A stretch of 64,000 bases of DNA. Origin: Gammaproteobacteria bacterium (GTDB lineage: Bacteria > Pseudomonadota > Gammaproteobacteria > Steroidobacterales > Steroidobacteraceae). The translations under genes were made by a program, and so were the position numbers. Shown here in pieces: positions 26,430-36,041 of the stretch (position 1 is the stretch's first letter; each line of letters begins with the position of its first letter). The notes beneath the pieces were generated by a model, which was not told the DNA's origin, did no database searches, and was given only the letters and a program-made list of their open reading frames with translations. The DNA is taken from positions 1 through 64,000 of the forward strand of contig JABCZO010000023.1 of assembly GCA_013289615.1 (NCBI GenBank). Direction: 5' to 3'.

Positions 26430-28537
26430 CTGGATTCCCCGCCAGGCGGTGTTCGCCCATTGCGCCGATTCGCCTCGACCTCGGTCTCGCTGATCGAGTA
26501 CCAGGCGCGCAGCGTTTCCGCGACACTCCAGGCCTGAGCAACGCAGCCGCGCGGCGTGTGCGGTGCCTGGCCATCGAAAATCTCGCTGATCGTGCCCAGA
26601 CAGGCCTCGCGCAGGTGCGGCGCAAGGCCGGCCAGCAGCGCCTGCGCCTGCGCTGCATCGCCGTAGACTCGGTAGTGCGCCAGTACGAACGGCCCGAGCA
26701 GCCAGCTCCACACCGTGCCCTGGTGATAGGCGGCGTCGCGCTCTCGTGCTCCGCCCGCGTAGGTCGCAGCGTAGTCGGGGTGGCGCGGCGACAGGCTGCG
26801 CAGGCCGACCGGCGTCAGCAGTTCGCGCCCGCAGATGTCTACCACGGCACGTGCCCGCCACGCATCGAGCAACCCCGGCGCCAGTGATACCGCGAAGATC
26901 TGATTGGGGCGCAGGCTCAGGTCCACGCCGCCCGGGCCGTCGATCACATCGTAGAGATACCCGGCCTCCTCGGACCAGAACGAGACGTTGAACGACTCAC
27001 GCACACGTTGCGCCTCGCTTGCATGGCGAGCGCCGTCCTCTACCTGGCCGAGGATCTGCGCCCACATGGCCATGTGCTCGAGCGCAAAGTGCCATAGCGC
27101 ATTGACCTCGACCGCCTTGCCGGTCCGCGGTGTCACCACCCAGTCGCCGAACTTCGCGTCCATCCAGCTCAGCTGCACACCGGCGCCGCCGGCGCGCAAC
27201 AGTCCATCGTTCGGATCGACGGCAATTCCGTAGCGGGTACCGCGTCGATGCCAGTTGATGATGTCGCGCAATGTGGGATACAGATCGCGCAGCAGCGCGT
27301 GATCCGCGCTCGCATGCAGATAGGCATCGATGGCGTGGAAGTACCACAGCGTGGCGTCCACGCTGTTGTATTCCGGCGGATCGCCGTCGTCCGGAAAGCG
27401 ATTCGGCAACATGCCCTCGCTGACGTGATTCGCAAAGGTGCGCAGGATCGATGCGGCGTCGGCAGCGCGCCCGGTCGCCAGGGTCAGGCCCGGCAGCGCA
27501 ATCATGGTGTCGCGACCCCAGTCGCCGAACCATGGATAGCCTGCAATGATCGTAGTGCCGCTGCCGGTCGAGCCCCTGTCAGCGCGGGCCACGATGAACT
27601 GATCCGCCGCCAATGTCAGCTGTGCAATCCAGTCCGGAGCATCACGGGGAAGCGCGCGAAGCAGCGCGCGCCGCCGTGCCGTTTCACGATCCAGCGCGCC
27701 CTTCGACGGCCCAGCAACGAATGGGTGCGCGCTGGCACTGACTGTGACGCTCTGTCCGGCGGCAAGCCTTACGTGAAACGCACCCGGCCGGTAGAGATCC
27801 TCGATGGCATCCAGCCCGCGCCGCGCTTCCGCGCGATGCCGGAATCCCCAATACCAGTCGCTACCCGCGACCACCTCGCCGCGATCGATCGACAGGCGGT
27901 AGGGGCGTGCTTCGGGAAAAGCGTTGATGACCAGGCTGTGGTGTGCGAGCGTGACATCCATCTGCCAGCCGCCGTGCGCATGCGAATGGTAGTCGCGGTA
28001 AGTGCACAGCGGCAGCAGCTCAAGCTGCACCGCCCGCGTCGCTGCCAGCAGCGTGAACGACAGGTAGGTGGTGTTGCTGGCGTGGTCCATCCAGACGCGC
28101 TGGCGCAGCAGCGCGTCGCTGAAGGCGTAGGTCCAGGTCGGGATTCCGAGCTCGACGCCGAACGCGCTCAGGTGTTCGTAGCCGCGTGGTGTCAGCGTGC
28201 CGTCAGCGAATTCATTGCAACCCAGCGCCCATTCGGCTTCGCCGTAGCGCACCGTCGCGTCGAGCTTGGACAGCATCAGGACGCGTTCGAGCGGCGGCCG
28301 CAATGTCGCCACCAGAAGCCCGTGATAACGACGGGTATTGGCCAGCGCCACGGTCCCACTGGCAAAACCTCCCAGGCCGTTGGTCACCAGCCATTCTGTT
28401 TCCAATGCGTTGTGTGACTGGCAGAAGCCACTGCGCCCCAGAGCTATCCCCGCGTCTGGCCTTACGCCGCCTGAATGATCCGCCGCCGACGGGTCGGTGC
28501 GTACGCCTGGAACGTGGTTCACGGTGTTTTCCGCCAT
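26426..28537 (-). CDS. Glycogen-debranching-type amylo-alpha-1,6-glucosidase
   Basis: The protein is 703 aa. The N-terminal domain starts with WLVTNGLGGFASGTVALANT and RRYHGLLVATLRPP, the signature of the GDE N-terminal domain. The C-terminal (alpha/alpha)6 domain shows GYPWFGDWGRDTMIALPGL, PPEYNSVDATLWYFHAIDAY, SWMDAKFGDWVVTPR and YHQGTVWSWLLGPFV. Asp residues in the GDWGRD and SWMDAK motifs fit catalysis. It should hydrolyse alpha-1,6 branch glucose in glycogen or maltodextrin. No signal peptide. First gene of a three-gene minus-strand operon with 4-base overlaps. The start at 28537 lacks a strong ribosome site. Confidence 0.9.
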   Translation of the reverse strand: MAENTVNHVPGVRTDPSAADHSGGVRPDAGIALGRSGFCQSHNALETEWLVTNGLGGFASGTVALANTRRYHGLLVATLRPPLERVLMLSKLDATVRYGEAEWALGCNEFADGTLTPRGYEHLSAFGVELGIPTWTYAFSDALLRQRVWMDHASNTTYLSFTLLAATRAVQLELLPLCTYRDYHSHAHGGWQMDVTLAHHSLVINAFPEARPYRLSIDRGEVVAGSDWYWGFRHRAEARRGLDAIEDLYRPGAFHVRLAAGQSVTVSASAHPFVAGPSKGALDRETARRRALLRALPRDAPDWIAQLTLAADQFIVARADRGSTGSGTTIIAGYPWFGDWGRDTMIALPGLTLATGRAADAASILRTFANHVSEGMLPNRFPDDGDPPEYNSVDATLWYFHAIDAYLHASADHALLRDLYPTLRDIINWHRRGTRYGIAVDPNDGLLRAGGAGVQLSWMDAKFGDWVVTPRTGKAVEVNALWHFALEHMAMWAQILGQVEDGARHASEAQRVRESFNVSFWSEEAGYLYDVIDGPGGVDLSLRPNQIFAVSLAPGLLDAWRARAVVDICGRELLTPVGLRSLSPRHPDYAATYAGGARERDAAYHQGTVWSWLLGPFVLAHYRVYGDAAQAQALLAGLAPHLREACLGTISEIFDGQAPHTPRGCVAQAWSVAETLRAWYSISETEVEANRRNGRTPPGGESR

Positions 28538-28636
28538 ACGCCGCGCCGCGGCCCTGCTGTCCGGTGCCCGGTGTGCGGCACATGGGTATATTCGCTCGCG
28601 CCTGGCAGAAGTTACGCCCGCGGCGCCACATTGCCT

Positions 28637-29464
28637 TCAGGCGACGAACAGATCCGGGAGCAGGGCGCCGGTGCCTGGCAGCGTGCGATAGTGCTCAAGA
28701 TCGGTGACGCCAATGCCGAGCAGCACTTCCTCGTCGATGCAGTGCCGGCCGGTGAACTCGCGGCTGTTACTGGTCAGAATCGCGTGTGCCGCATCGGCAA
28801 CGATCTGCGGTGTGCGGCTGCGGCTGATGGCCTCCTCGCCACCGAGCAGGTTGCGTACCGCCGCGGTGGCGATGATGGTTCGGGGCCACAGGCTGTTGAA
28901 AGCGATACCGTCGGCACGAAATTCCTCCGCCATCGCCATCGCGTAGATGCTCATCGAGTATTTGGACAGTGCGTACGCCGGATAGGGTGCGAACCAGGCC
29001 GGTACCAGATTCAACGGCGGCGACAGCATCAGCACGTGCGGGTTCACCGCGCCTCGAAGATGCGCAATGCAGGCGCGCGATACCAGAAACGTGCCGCGCC
29101 CGTTGATCTGGTGCATCAGATCGTAGCGCTTGGGGTCGGTCTTCAACGTCGGCGTGAGGCTGATGGCACTGGCGTTGTTGACGCAGATATCGATGCCGCC
29201 AAATTCGTCCACGGTACGGGCGACCGCCGCTTCGATCTGCTGCTCGAAGCGAATGTCGCACTCAAGCGCCAGTGCCCGGCCGCCAGCCTGTCGTATCTGT
29301 TCGGCCGCGGTGTGAATTGTTCCCGGCAGCTTTGGGTGCGGTGCGCTGGTCTTGGCGGCCACCGCAACGTTGGCGCCATCGCGTGCCGCACGCAGAGCAA
29401 TCGCCAGTCCGATGCCGCGTGAGGCACCGGTGATGAAGACAGTCTTGCCCGCTAATGTGGTCAT
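28637..29464 (-). CDS. SDR-family NAD(P)-dependent oxidoreductase (HSDL2-like)
   Basis: The protein is 275 aa from ATG 29464 with GGAG upstream; the frame continues to 29737 without a better start. It shows classical SDR features: TGASRGIGLAIA nucleotide loop, CVNNASAISLTP, and catalytic YALSK with the preceding strand LMLSPPLNLVP. The long central segment and the QIVADAAHAILT end match the HSDL2-like group of fatty-acyl/steroid SDRs. Substrate not determined. Divergent from the enoyl-CoA hydratase gene, which suggests a shared role in acyl-CoA or fatty-acid metabolism (inference). Confidence 0.87.
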   Translation of the reverse strand: MTTLAGKTVFITGASRGIGLAIALRAARDGANVAVAAKTSAPHPKLPGTIHTAAEQIRQAGGRALALECDIRFEQQIEAAVARTVDEFGGIDICVNNASAISLTPTLKTDPKRYDLMHQINGRGTFLVSRACIAHLRGAVNPHVLMLSPPLNLVPAWFAPYPAYALSKYSMSIYAMAMAEEFRADGIAFNSLWPRTIIATAAVRNLLGGEEAISRSRTPQIVADAAHAILTSNSREFTGRHCIDEEVLLGIGVTDLEHYRTLPGTGALLPDLFVA

Positions 29465-29588
29465 GGTCCGCTCCTTCATGGCATATGGCCGGCGACAGGA
29501 TGTCAGCGCCGCGGCGTACGCGCTAGCATCGGCCGCAGGACCGGGTACGCAATGATGCAATATGCCGTTCGCGGCGAAGGTGGGCGCA

Positions 29589-30356
29589 ATGAACACTTCG
29601 ACACAGGTGCGGACCGAACGCGGTTCCGGCCTGCTTTCAATAACGCTGGCGCGGCCTGACAAGAAGAACGCGCTCACCAGCGAGATGTACCGGGCGCTGG
29701 TCGCGGCGCTGGAGCTTGCCGGCAGCGAGCCGTCCATTCATGCCGTACTGCTGGACGCGGACGGTGCTGATTTCTGCGCCGGCAACGACATCGTTGATTT
29801 TGTCGCACTGGCAGGGTCGGGGCAGGGTGTCGAGAGCTCGGATGTGTTTCGCTTCCTGCGCGCGCTCGCGCAGTTCGACAAGCCACTGGTGGCGGCGGTC
29901 CGGGGCCGCGCCGTCGGCATCGGAACCACGATGCTGCTGCACTGCGATCTGGTCTATGTCGCCGGCAACGCAAGGCTCTCCACGCCGTTTGTCGATCTGG
30001 CGCTGGTGCCGGAAGCCGCCTCCAGCCTGTTGCTGCCGGCGCGCATCGGGCACGTGCGCGCCTTTGCGCTGTTCGCGCTCGGAGAGACTCTCGACGGCCA
30101 TGCCGCGGTCGACTGCGGCCTGGCCAATGCGGCGCTATCGGCCGAGGAGGTCGCTGCGCACGCGCGTGCCGCTGCGCTTACGCTGGCCGGCAAACCGGCG
30201 CTGGCGCTTCAGGCCACAAAAAAGCTGATGCGCGAACAGCAGCGGATGCTGAACGCGATCGAGTCGGAAGGCCGTGAATTCGCGCAGCGGCTGGTCAGCG
30301 CGGAAGCACAGGCCGCATTTAGGGCGTTCATGACGCGGCGCGGACCGGGCCCCTGA
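29589..30356 (+). CDS. Enoyl-CoA hydratase/isomerase family protein
   Basis: The protein is 255 aa; ATG 29589 has GAAGGTGGG upstream, with ATG 29562 as an alternative nine codons earlier. Crotonase-fold markers are ARPDKKNALTSEMY, the oxyanion-hole segment DGADFCAGNDIVDF, and VRGRAVGIGTTMLLHCDLVY. At the second acidic catalytic position the sequence reads DLALVPEAASSLLLP, as in the isomerase-like PaaG/ECI subgroup where one Glu is replaced. The C-terminal helices (ALALQATKKLMREQQ) complete the fold. It probably handles 2- or 3-enoyl-CoA. Convergent with the GH3 gene, 28 bases apart. Confidence 0.9.
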   Translation: MNTSTQVRTERGSGLLSITLARPDKKNALTSEMYRALVAALELAGSEPSIHAVLLDADGADFCAGNDIVDFVALAGSGQGVESSDVFRFLRALAQFDKPLVAAVRGRAVGIGTTMLLHCDLVYVAGNARLSTPFVDLALVPEAASSLLLPARIGHVRAFALFALGETLDGHAAVDCGLANAALSAEEVAAHARAAALTLAGKPALALQATKKLMREQQRMLNAIESEGREFAQRLVSAEAQAAFRAFMTRRGPGP

Positions 30357-30384
30357 TAGCAGGCGCCAGCCGCGCATCTGCCGG

Positions 30385-32952
30385 TTAGTGGCAGGTCGTG
30401 TTGCCCGCATTCCGGGAAATACTGACCTCGGAGAAGCTCACGGTAAATTTGCCGCTGCTGGCGACGGCAAACGGTGCCGAGACGTGCGAAAGATCGGCGC
30501 CGTTGCTGGCGAAACAGGCCAGCGGAATGGATAGGGTCTGCCAGACGCCGATTGGCGCCGACGCGAATCGCGCCGTCATGTCGAGCAAGGCCCCGGTAGC
30601 AGACCCGCAACGACCCCAGTCGATCGGCGCTGTAGCGGCGTCGGCCGGCGGATGTGTCCCGTACGGGGCTTCGCACAACATGCCGACACCTACCGGCTGC
30701 TGTGGATGCGAGCCGACACGATAGCGCACATCGATGCTGGCGCCGGCGCGGGCGAGTGCACTGTAGTCGGCCGCACGACCGCCGATAGTAACTACACCGG
30801 CCGACAGTCCTGACCAACTTGTGCGTACGGCCGGCGGGTCGAGCTGCACGGTGACCGCGCCGCCCGGACTCGGCTGCGCCGCCGTGGTCAATCGAACGCT
30901 GGCGGTCGGATCACTGACGTATAGCGACCACGGCGCAGTGACGTGGCCGGCGTGAAACAGCGTATCGCGCGCGCGCAGCGGCGGCGGTACCTTCGGATCC
31001 TCGGACAGGCGCCGCAGGTAGGCTTGCCGCGTGACCGACAAACCGAAGCCGCGCGCAAACAGCGCGCCCTTGACGCTGCCGGAATCGGTGAAGGTGACGG
31101 GCATCGCGCTCTCCGGCCAGGAGAAGCCAAGGCGACCGGTGAAGTCCTGGCGGATCGAGCCATCGGCTCGCCGGAATAGCAGGTCGGCAACGCCTGCGCC
31201 CTCGCTGCCCGGCAGCCATGCCGCTACGAAGGCGTCAGAGGCGTTGAGTTCGCGGTTGACCCACAGCGGACGACCGGAAATGAACACGCTCACGACCGGG
31301 ACATGTGCGGCGCGCAGCCGGCGCAGCAGTTGCAGATGACTGCGATCATCCGGGGAGAATTCCAGGGTTTCCCGATCGCCCTCGAATTCCGCGTACGGCG
31401 TTTCGCCATAGACCACGATCGCGGCTGCCGGCCACTCCTTGAAGGAGCCATCGGGGCTCAGGACCGCCGTGCCGCCCGCCGCCTCCACAGCGGCCTTGAT
31501 GCCGCCGAAGATCGAGGTCGCGCCGGGGAAATCGGCGTTGGAGTTGTGATCGCCCTGCCAGTCGATGGTCCAGCCACCGCACTGAATGCCGATGTCGTCG
31601 GCCGCTGCACCCGCGACCAGGATGCGCGCGCGCGGATTGAGCGGCAGCAGCTGCAGATCATTCTTGAGCAGCACCAGCGATTTGCGCACCGCCTCGCGCG
31701 CCAGCGCGCGATGCTCCGGGCTGCCCAGCTGATCGAACCTGCCGGCGCCTGCCCGCTCCTTCGGAGCCGGCTTCTCGAACAGGCCCGCCATCGCCTTGAC
31801 GCGCACGATCCGACGCACCGCGTCGTCGAGCCGTGACTGGGGAATCCGCCCGGACTGGACCTGGTCGAGCAGGTTTGCATACACCCGCCGCCAACTGTCC
31901 GGTGCCATGTACATGTCGACTCCGGCCATCAGCATCTCGAGGCAATCGAACTTGGTGCAGCCGGGGATCTCCTCCTGTGCATTCCAGTCGCTGACCACGA
32001 AGCCGGGGAACTGCCATCGGCCTTTGAGCACGTCGGTCAGCAGCGCGTGGTTGACGTGCATCTTGGTGCCTTGCCAGCTGCTGTACGACGCCATCACGGT
32101 CAGCGCTCCGGCGGCGATGCCGGCCGGGTAGCCGGCAGCGTGCACCTCGCGCAGCGTGCGCTCGTCCGAGAGGTTGTTGAACTGATCGCGGCCAGCGAAC
32201 GTGCCGCCGTCACCGAGAAAATGCTTGATAGTCGCCAGTGTACGACCGGGTCCCATGAACTGGCTGCTGCCGGCAGCGCCCTGCAGTCCCGCTACCATCG
32301 CGTGCGCGTAGGCCGCGACCAACGCCGGGTCTTCGGAATAACTCTCATACGAGCGGCCCCAGCGCACATCCCTGACCACCGCGATCATGGGCGCAAAGGT
32401 CCAGTCCATGCCGGTGGCGGCGACCTCCTCGGCCGTCGCGTGCCCAATCTTCTCGATCAGCGCCGCATCGTTGGCCGCGCCGAGGCCGACGTTGTGCGGA
32501 AACACCGTCGCCCCGGGGATGTGCGTGTGGCCGTGAACGGCATCGATGGCGAACAGAATCGGTATCGCCGGATGCGCCGGGGAGCCATCCGCCACCGACG
32601 CGCGGTAGAACGCATCCACCAGATCAAGCCAGTGCCCGGCGCTGGTGCGGGCATTGTCACCTGGTGCCGAATTGCCCCCGGCCAGGATCGAACCGAGCTT
32701 GTACTTGTGCAGATCCTCCGGCTTGATCGAGCCGATATCGGCCTGGATCAGCTGGCCAACCTTCTCCTCGTTGCTCATCCTGCCGACCAGTTGATCGACC
32801 AGCTGCTCGGTTTTCGCATCCCGCGCGATGAGCGGGCCGGATTGCTGCCACTCGAGCGGATGGATCAGCGCGGCGGCGTCCGCGCCACAATCCGCGCCTG
32901 CGCTCAGGGCCGCCAGCGCTGTCAGAAGCACCCGGAATCGGTGGTGCCGCAT
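30385..32952 (-). CDS. Exported GH3 beta-glucosidase / exo-beta-glucanase with C-terminal CBM-like domain
   Basis: The protein is 855 aa from ATG 32952, with GAAGAGGTG upstream. The signal peptide is FRVLLTALAALSAGADCGADA. The GH3 (alpha/beta)8 domain has IPILFAIDAVHGHTHIPGAT, KHFLGDGGTFAGRDQ and the nucleophile motif GFVVSDWNAQ (Asp322). The second alpha/beta domain has VRKSLVLLKNDLQLLPL and GETPYAEFEGDRETL, where the Glu of EGDRETL is the likely acid/base. About 170 C-terminal residues form a beta-sandwich (PWSLYVSDPTASVRL on) like the galactose-binding domain of ExoP-type glucanases. It supplies glucose to the divergent ROK/AGE genes. Confidence 0.92.
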   Translation of the reverse strand: MRHHRFRVLLTALAALSAGADCGADAAALIHPLEWQQSGPLIARDAKTEQLVDQLVGRMSNEEKVGQLIQADIGSIKPEDLHKYKLGSILAGGNSAPGDNARTSAGHWLDLVDAFYRASVADGSPAHPAIPILFAIDAVHGHTHIPGATVFPHNVGLGAANDAALIEKIGHATAEEVAATGMDWTFAPMIAVVRDVRWGRSYESYSEDPALVAAYAHAMVAGLQGAAGSSQFMGPGRTLATIKHFLGDGGTFAGRDQFNNLSDERTLREVHAAGYPAGIAAGALTVMASYSSWQGTKMHVNHALLTDVLKGRWQFPGFVVSDWNAQEEIPGCTKFDCLEMLMAGVDMYMAPDSWRRVYANLLDQVQSGRIPQSRLDDAVRRIVRVKAMAGLFEKPAPKERAGAGRFDQLGSPEHRALAREAVRKSLVLLKNDLQLLPLNPRARILVAGAAADDIGIQCGGWTIDWQGDHNSNADFPGATSIFGGIKAAVEAAGGTAVLSPDGSFKEWPAAAIVVYGETPYAEFEGDRETLEFSPDDRSHLQLLRRLRAAHVPVVSVFISGRPLWVNRELNASDAFVAAWLPGSEGAGVADLLFRRADGSIRQDFTGRLGFSWPESAMPVTFTDSGSVKGALFARGFGLSVTRQAYLRRLSEDPKVPPPLRARDTLFHAGHVTAPWSLYVSDPTASVRLTTAAQPSPGGAVTVQLDPPAVRTSWSGLSAGVVTIGGRAADYSALARAGASIDVRYRVGSHPQQPVGVGMLCEAPYGTHPPADAATAPIDWGRCGSATGALLDMTARFASAPIGVWQTLSIPLACFASNGADLSHVSAPFAVASSGKFTVSFSEVSISRNAGNTTCH

Positions 32953-33410
32953 CACCTCTTCGCCTGAAAGCCAACATTGACGCTGGCCGGTGTGCCGTTT
33001 CATCCCCGCAACGCGATCGCCGAGCAGGTCGTGCCGGCGGCGTCGAGTGAGCGTCATGGGGTGTGCGCGTTCAGCAGGCCGGCGCCCAGCAGCAATAATG
33101 CACTCGATGCGCCGCGCGATACCACCTACGCGCATGTGCCCCCGCGTTCACGAGCTACCCCCGTAAGTGCTCAGCCGTGTTGCCACAATAAACCAATTTT
33201 TTTGATTTATGGAAGAGGGTAGATCAATCTCACGCAGCCGACCAACGTATGCGCGCGATAGTGGGGGAGCGAGATGCTGGCGCGATCACAACTGCGAATC
33301 ATCATCGTCGCGAGTGTTGCAGGCGAGCTGCTCGAGCCGGCGCCCTACGAGCCAGGTGCAGTGCGGCTGGCCGGCTCCGGTCACTAGCGCGACAACGGAA
33401 TACGCGCGCA
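32953..33410. other. Divergent control region between GH3 and ROK kinase genes
   Basis: These 458 bases should contain promoters for both sugar genes. An AT-rich patch (about 33186-33210, with a run of seven T) stands out. No confident promoter pair or operator palindrome could be assigned by eye. No LacI-type regulator gene is present here. Confidence 0.45.
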
Positions 33411-34361
33411 ATGCCAACAGCCACCTACGCGGGCGTCGAAATGGGGGGTACCAAGTGCGTCTGTATCCTGGGTACCGGCCCCGAAGACATCCGTGCCCAG
33501 GAGGTGCTGCCGACCGGCGATCCCGCAACGACACTCGGCGCGATCGCGCAGGTGCTGGAGCGCTGGCAGGCAGCGCTCGGAAAATTCGAAGCGATCGGCG
33601 TGGCCGCCTTCGGTCCGCTCGATCTGCGCCGCGATTCGCGCACCTACGGGCGCATTGGCACCACGCCCAAAGAGCGCTGGACGGGCACTGATCTGGCCGG
33701 ATTCTTCTCCGAGCGCTTCAGCGTGCCGGTCGGCCTTACCACCGATGTGATCGGCGCGGCACTGGCCGAAGGCAGCTGGGGCAGTGCGCGTGGCCTGACC
33801 GACTATGCCTATATCACGGTGGGCACCGGCGTCGGCGTCGGCATGGTCGCCGGCGGCAGCGCCGTGCTCGGTTGCCACCATCCGGAACTGGGCCATGTGC
33901 GAGTGGTGCGCTTCGCCGGAGATGACTGGCCTGGTAGTTGCCGATTTCATGGCGATTGCGTCGAGGGGCTTGCCTCAGGGCCCGCGATCGAGGCCCGCAG
34001 CGGCGGCTCGACGGTCAATCTGTCCGAGAATAGCCCGATCTGGGACACGGTTGCCCACGCGCTCGGCCAACTTGCCCACATCCTGGTGGTCTCGCTTGCC
34101 CCGCAGCGAATCCTGATCGGCGGCGGTGTGCTCAGCGCCCAGCCGCACCTGTTTCCTCGTATCCGCTCCTGTCTCGCGACCAGCCTGAATGGTTACCTCG
34201 ATATCCCTCAGGTGACCTCCGGGCTGGAACTCTACATCGGGCCACCCGGACTCGGCACGCGCGCCGGTCCGCTCGGAGCGCTCGCAGTCGCGGTGGATAC
34301 CGATGCTGAGCGCAGCGCCGCCGGCCGCCCGGTGACCATTAAACCGGTGCGTCAGGTCTGA
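33411..34361 (+). CDS. ROK-family sugar kinase (fructokinase type)
   Basis: The protein is 316 aa from ATG 33411. Markers are the phosphate loop GVEMGGTKCVCILG, TDVIGAALAEGSWG, ITVGTGVGVGMVAGG, and the ROK zinc motif PELGHVRVVRF...CRFHGDCVEGLASGPAI. The CxFHGDCxEG form is typical of bacterial ROK fructokinases (also active on mannose or glucose). It phosphorylates a hexose in the cytoplasm. Followed by a transporter remnant and an AGE-family isomerase; together with GH3 this reads as uptake, isomerisation and phosphorylation of hexoses released from beta-glucans or mannosides. No strong ribosome site is visible before ATG 33411. Confidence 0.9.
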   Translation: MPTATYAGVEMGGTKCVCILGTGPEDIRAQEVLPTGDPATTLGAIAQVLERWQAALGKFEAIGVAAFGPLDLRRDSRTYGRIGTTPKERWTGTDLAGFFSERFSVPVGLTTDVIGAALAEGSWGSARGLTDYAYITVGTGVGVGMVAGGSAVLGCHHPELGHVRVVRFAGDDWPGSCRFHGDCVEGLASGPAIEARSGGSTVNLSENSPIWDTVAHALGQLAHILVVSLAPQRILIGGGVLSAQPHLFPRIRSCLATSLNGYLDIPQVTSGLELYIGPPGLGTRAGPLGALAVAVDTDAERSAAGRPVTIKPVRQV

Positions 34362-34365
34362 TCTG

Positions 34366-34869
34366 TTGGCCCCGACGGTCCGACCCGATTCGCGCTGGAA
34401 AAAAATCGGGCGAGTCCTGAATCCGTCCCTGAGTACCATGAATGCGATGGCAGGCCGATTCATCGGCAGCGCGCTGCTGACCCGTGTGCGCGCCGCATTG
34501 CTGCTCGCGGCCGCCGCCGCCGTGGCGCCGATCCTGTGCTTGACAGTGACCCGGGCGCCGGGAGAACTTGCCGGCTGGGCGGCACTGTCGGTCGGGCTAA
34601 TCAATTCCATCATGTTTCCGGTGATTTTCACGCTTACGCTCGAGCGCTCGACCGCCTCCGGTGCTGCTACCTCGGGGCTGCTGTGCATCGCGATCGTCGG
34701 CGGCGCGGTCATGCCGCCGCTGGTGGGAGGACTGGCCGATGTCGCAGGACTTCGGGCCGCCTACCTGGTGCCGCTGATTGCCGGCGCGTGCATCAGCGCC
34801 TTCGCCGTTGCCGCATCCAGGGCAACGGTCGCAGGCCAGCTGGCCGCGGCAAGCAATGCCGCCCACTGA
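34366..34869 (+). pseudogene. Truncated FucP-type MFS sugar transporter (C-terminal part only)
   Basis: The open frame gives about 167 aa. From NAMAGRFIGSALLTRVRAA onward it matches the last five to six helices of FucP/GluP-like sugar:H+ symporters: WAALSVGLINSIMFPVIFTL, TLERSTASGAATSGLLCIAI and GGAVMPPLVGGLADVAGLRA. Full-length relatives have about 400-430 residues, so roughly the first 250 are missing. The residues before NAMAGRFIG (VRPDSRWKKIGRVLNPSL) do not look like transporter sequence. A deletion has probably removed the 5' part, so transport function is unlikely. The AGE gene start overlaps its end by 14 bases. Confidence 0.78.
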
Positions 34870-36037
34870 GGCCGCGAGCTCAGCCAGTGCCGCGGAAGTG
34901 CTCGCGACGCTGAAGCGCGAGCATCAATTGCTGCGCCGCTGGCTGCTGAACGACGCCTATCCGCTGTGGGCGACACAGGGATATGACCGGCTCCGCGGTG
35001 GCTTTGAAGAGAGCCTGACCGGTGCCGGCCCGAGCGCCCACCAGCCGCGCCGTGCCCGGGTTCAGGCGCGGCAGATCTACTCATTCGCACGCGGCGCGAG
35101 CCTTGGCTGGAATTCTGATGAGGCGCGCCGCCTGGCGACGCAGGGGCTAAAGTATTTTCTGGCGTATTACCGCCGATCCGACGGCCTGTTCCGCACCCTG
35201 GTCGCGCCCGACGGCAAGCCGCTAGACGAACGCGCGTTCCTGTACGACCAGGCGTTCGTGCTGCTCGCTCTGGCCGAGAGCGAGCGATTGCTGCGGCCCG
35301 GGCCCGAGCTCGTCGACGCGGCGCGCGCCCTGCGCTCGGCGCTGTACCGGCACCTGAAGCGCCCCGGGGCCGGGTTCAGCTCCGGTGTGCCGGATGCGCT
35401 GCCGTTGCTGTCGAATCCGCACATGCATCTGCTCGAGGCGGCGCTGAGCTGGATGTCGGTTGGCAACGATGCGGAGTGGCGCACGCTCGCCGATGAAATC
35501 GTTACGCTCGCACTTGGCCGTTTCATCGACGCCGGCAGCGGGGCGTTGCGCGAAAACTTTGACGAGCACTGGGTGCCGCTGGCCGGCAGCGCGGGGCGGA
35601 TCGTGGAGCCCGGCCATCAATTCGAGTGGGCGTGGCTGTTGCTGTGCTGGGCCCGCGCCGGCGGCGCAGGCAGCTCGCAAGCTGCCGCGACACTGGTGCA
35701 GATCGGCGAGACGCACGGCATCCGCGACGGCGTCGCAGTCAATGCACTGCTCGACGACTTCAGCATTCACGATGCCGAGGCGCGCCTGTGGCCGCAGACC
35801 GAGCGGCTGAAGGCTGCCGCGCTGATGGCTGCAACGACGCAGGACCCGCGCTACTGGTCGATGGCGGCGCGCGCGGCGCAGGGGCTGCGACGCTACCTCG
35901 ATACCGAGGTTCCCGGCCTATGGCACGACCGGCTAAAGCCCGACGGCCAGTTCGTGCAGCAGAGTGCGCCTGCGAGCAGCTTCTATCACATCGTCTGCGC
36001 GATCGCAGAGCTCGGCGCCGCCCTCGAGCACGCCTGA
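34856..36037 (+). CDS. AGE-family epimerase/isomerase (mannose isomerase-like)
   Basis: The protein is 393 aa from ATG 34856, overlapping the transporter remnant by 14 bases. The (alpha/alpha)6 N-acylglucosamine-2-epimerase fold is marked by GGFEESLT, RARVQARQIYSFARGASLGW, LYDQAFVLLALAE, NPHMHLLEAALSW, PGHQFEWAWLLLCWAR and LWPQTERLKAA. The His residues in NPHMH, PGHQFEW and the end SSFYHIVCAIAEL fit the AGE/YihS active site. It probably interconverts mannose with fructose or glucose in the cytoplasm, feeding the ROK kinase two genes upstream. Confidence 0.87.
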   Translation: MPPTEAASSASAAEVLATLKREHQLLRRWLLNDAYPLWATQGYDRLRGGFEESLTGAGPSAHQPRRARVQARQIYSFARGASLGWNSDEARRLATQGLKYFLAYYRRSDGLFRTLVAPDGKPLDERAFLYDQAFVLLALAESERLLRPGPELVDAARALRSALYRHLKRPGAGFSSGVPDALPLLSNPHMHLLEAALSWMSVGNDAEWRTLADEIVTLALGRFIDAGSGALRENFDEHWVPLAGSAGRIVEPGHQFEWAWLLLCWARAGGAGSSQAAATLVQIGETHGIRDGVAVNALLDDFSIHDAEARLWPQTERLKAAALMAATTQDPRYWSMAARAAQGLRRYLDTEVPGLWHDRLKPDGQFVQQSAPASSFYHIVCAIAELGAALEHA

Positions 36038-36041
36038 GCGG

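Noticed and set aside
26430-26861. N-terminal extension of the GH63-like protein
   Set aside because: It is the out-of-frame shadow of the debranching enzyme. The GTGA overlap at 26429 with a ribosome site is the better start.
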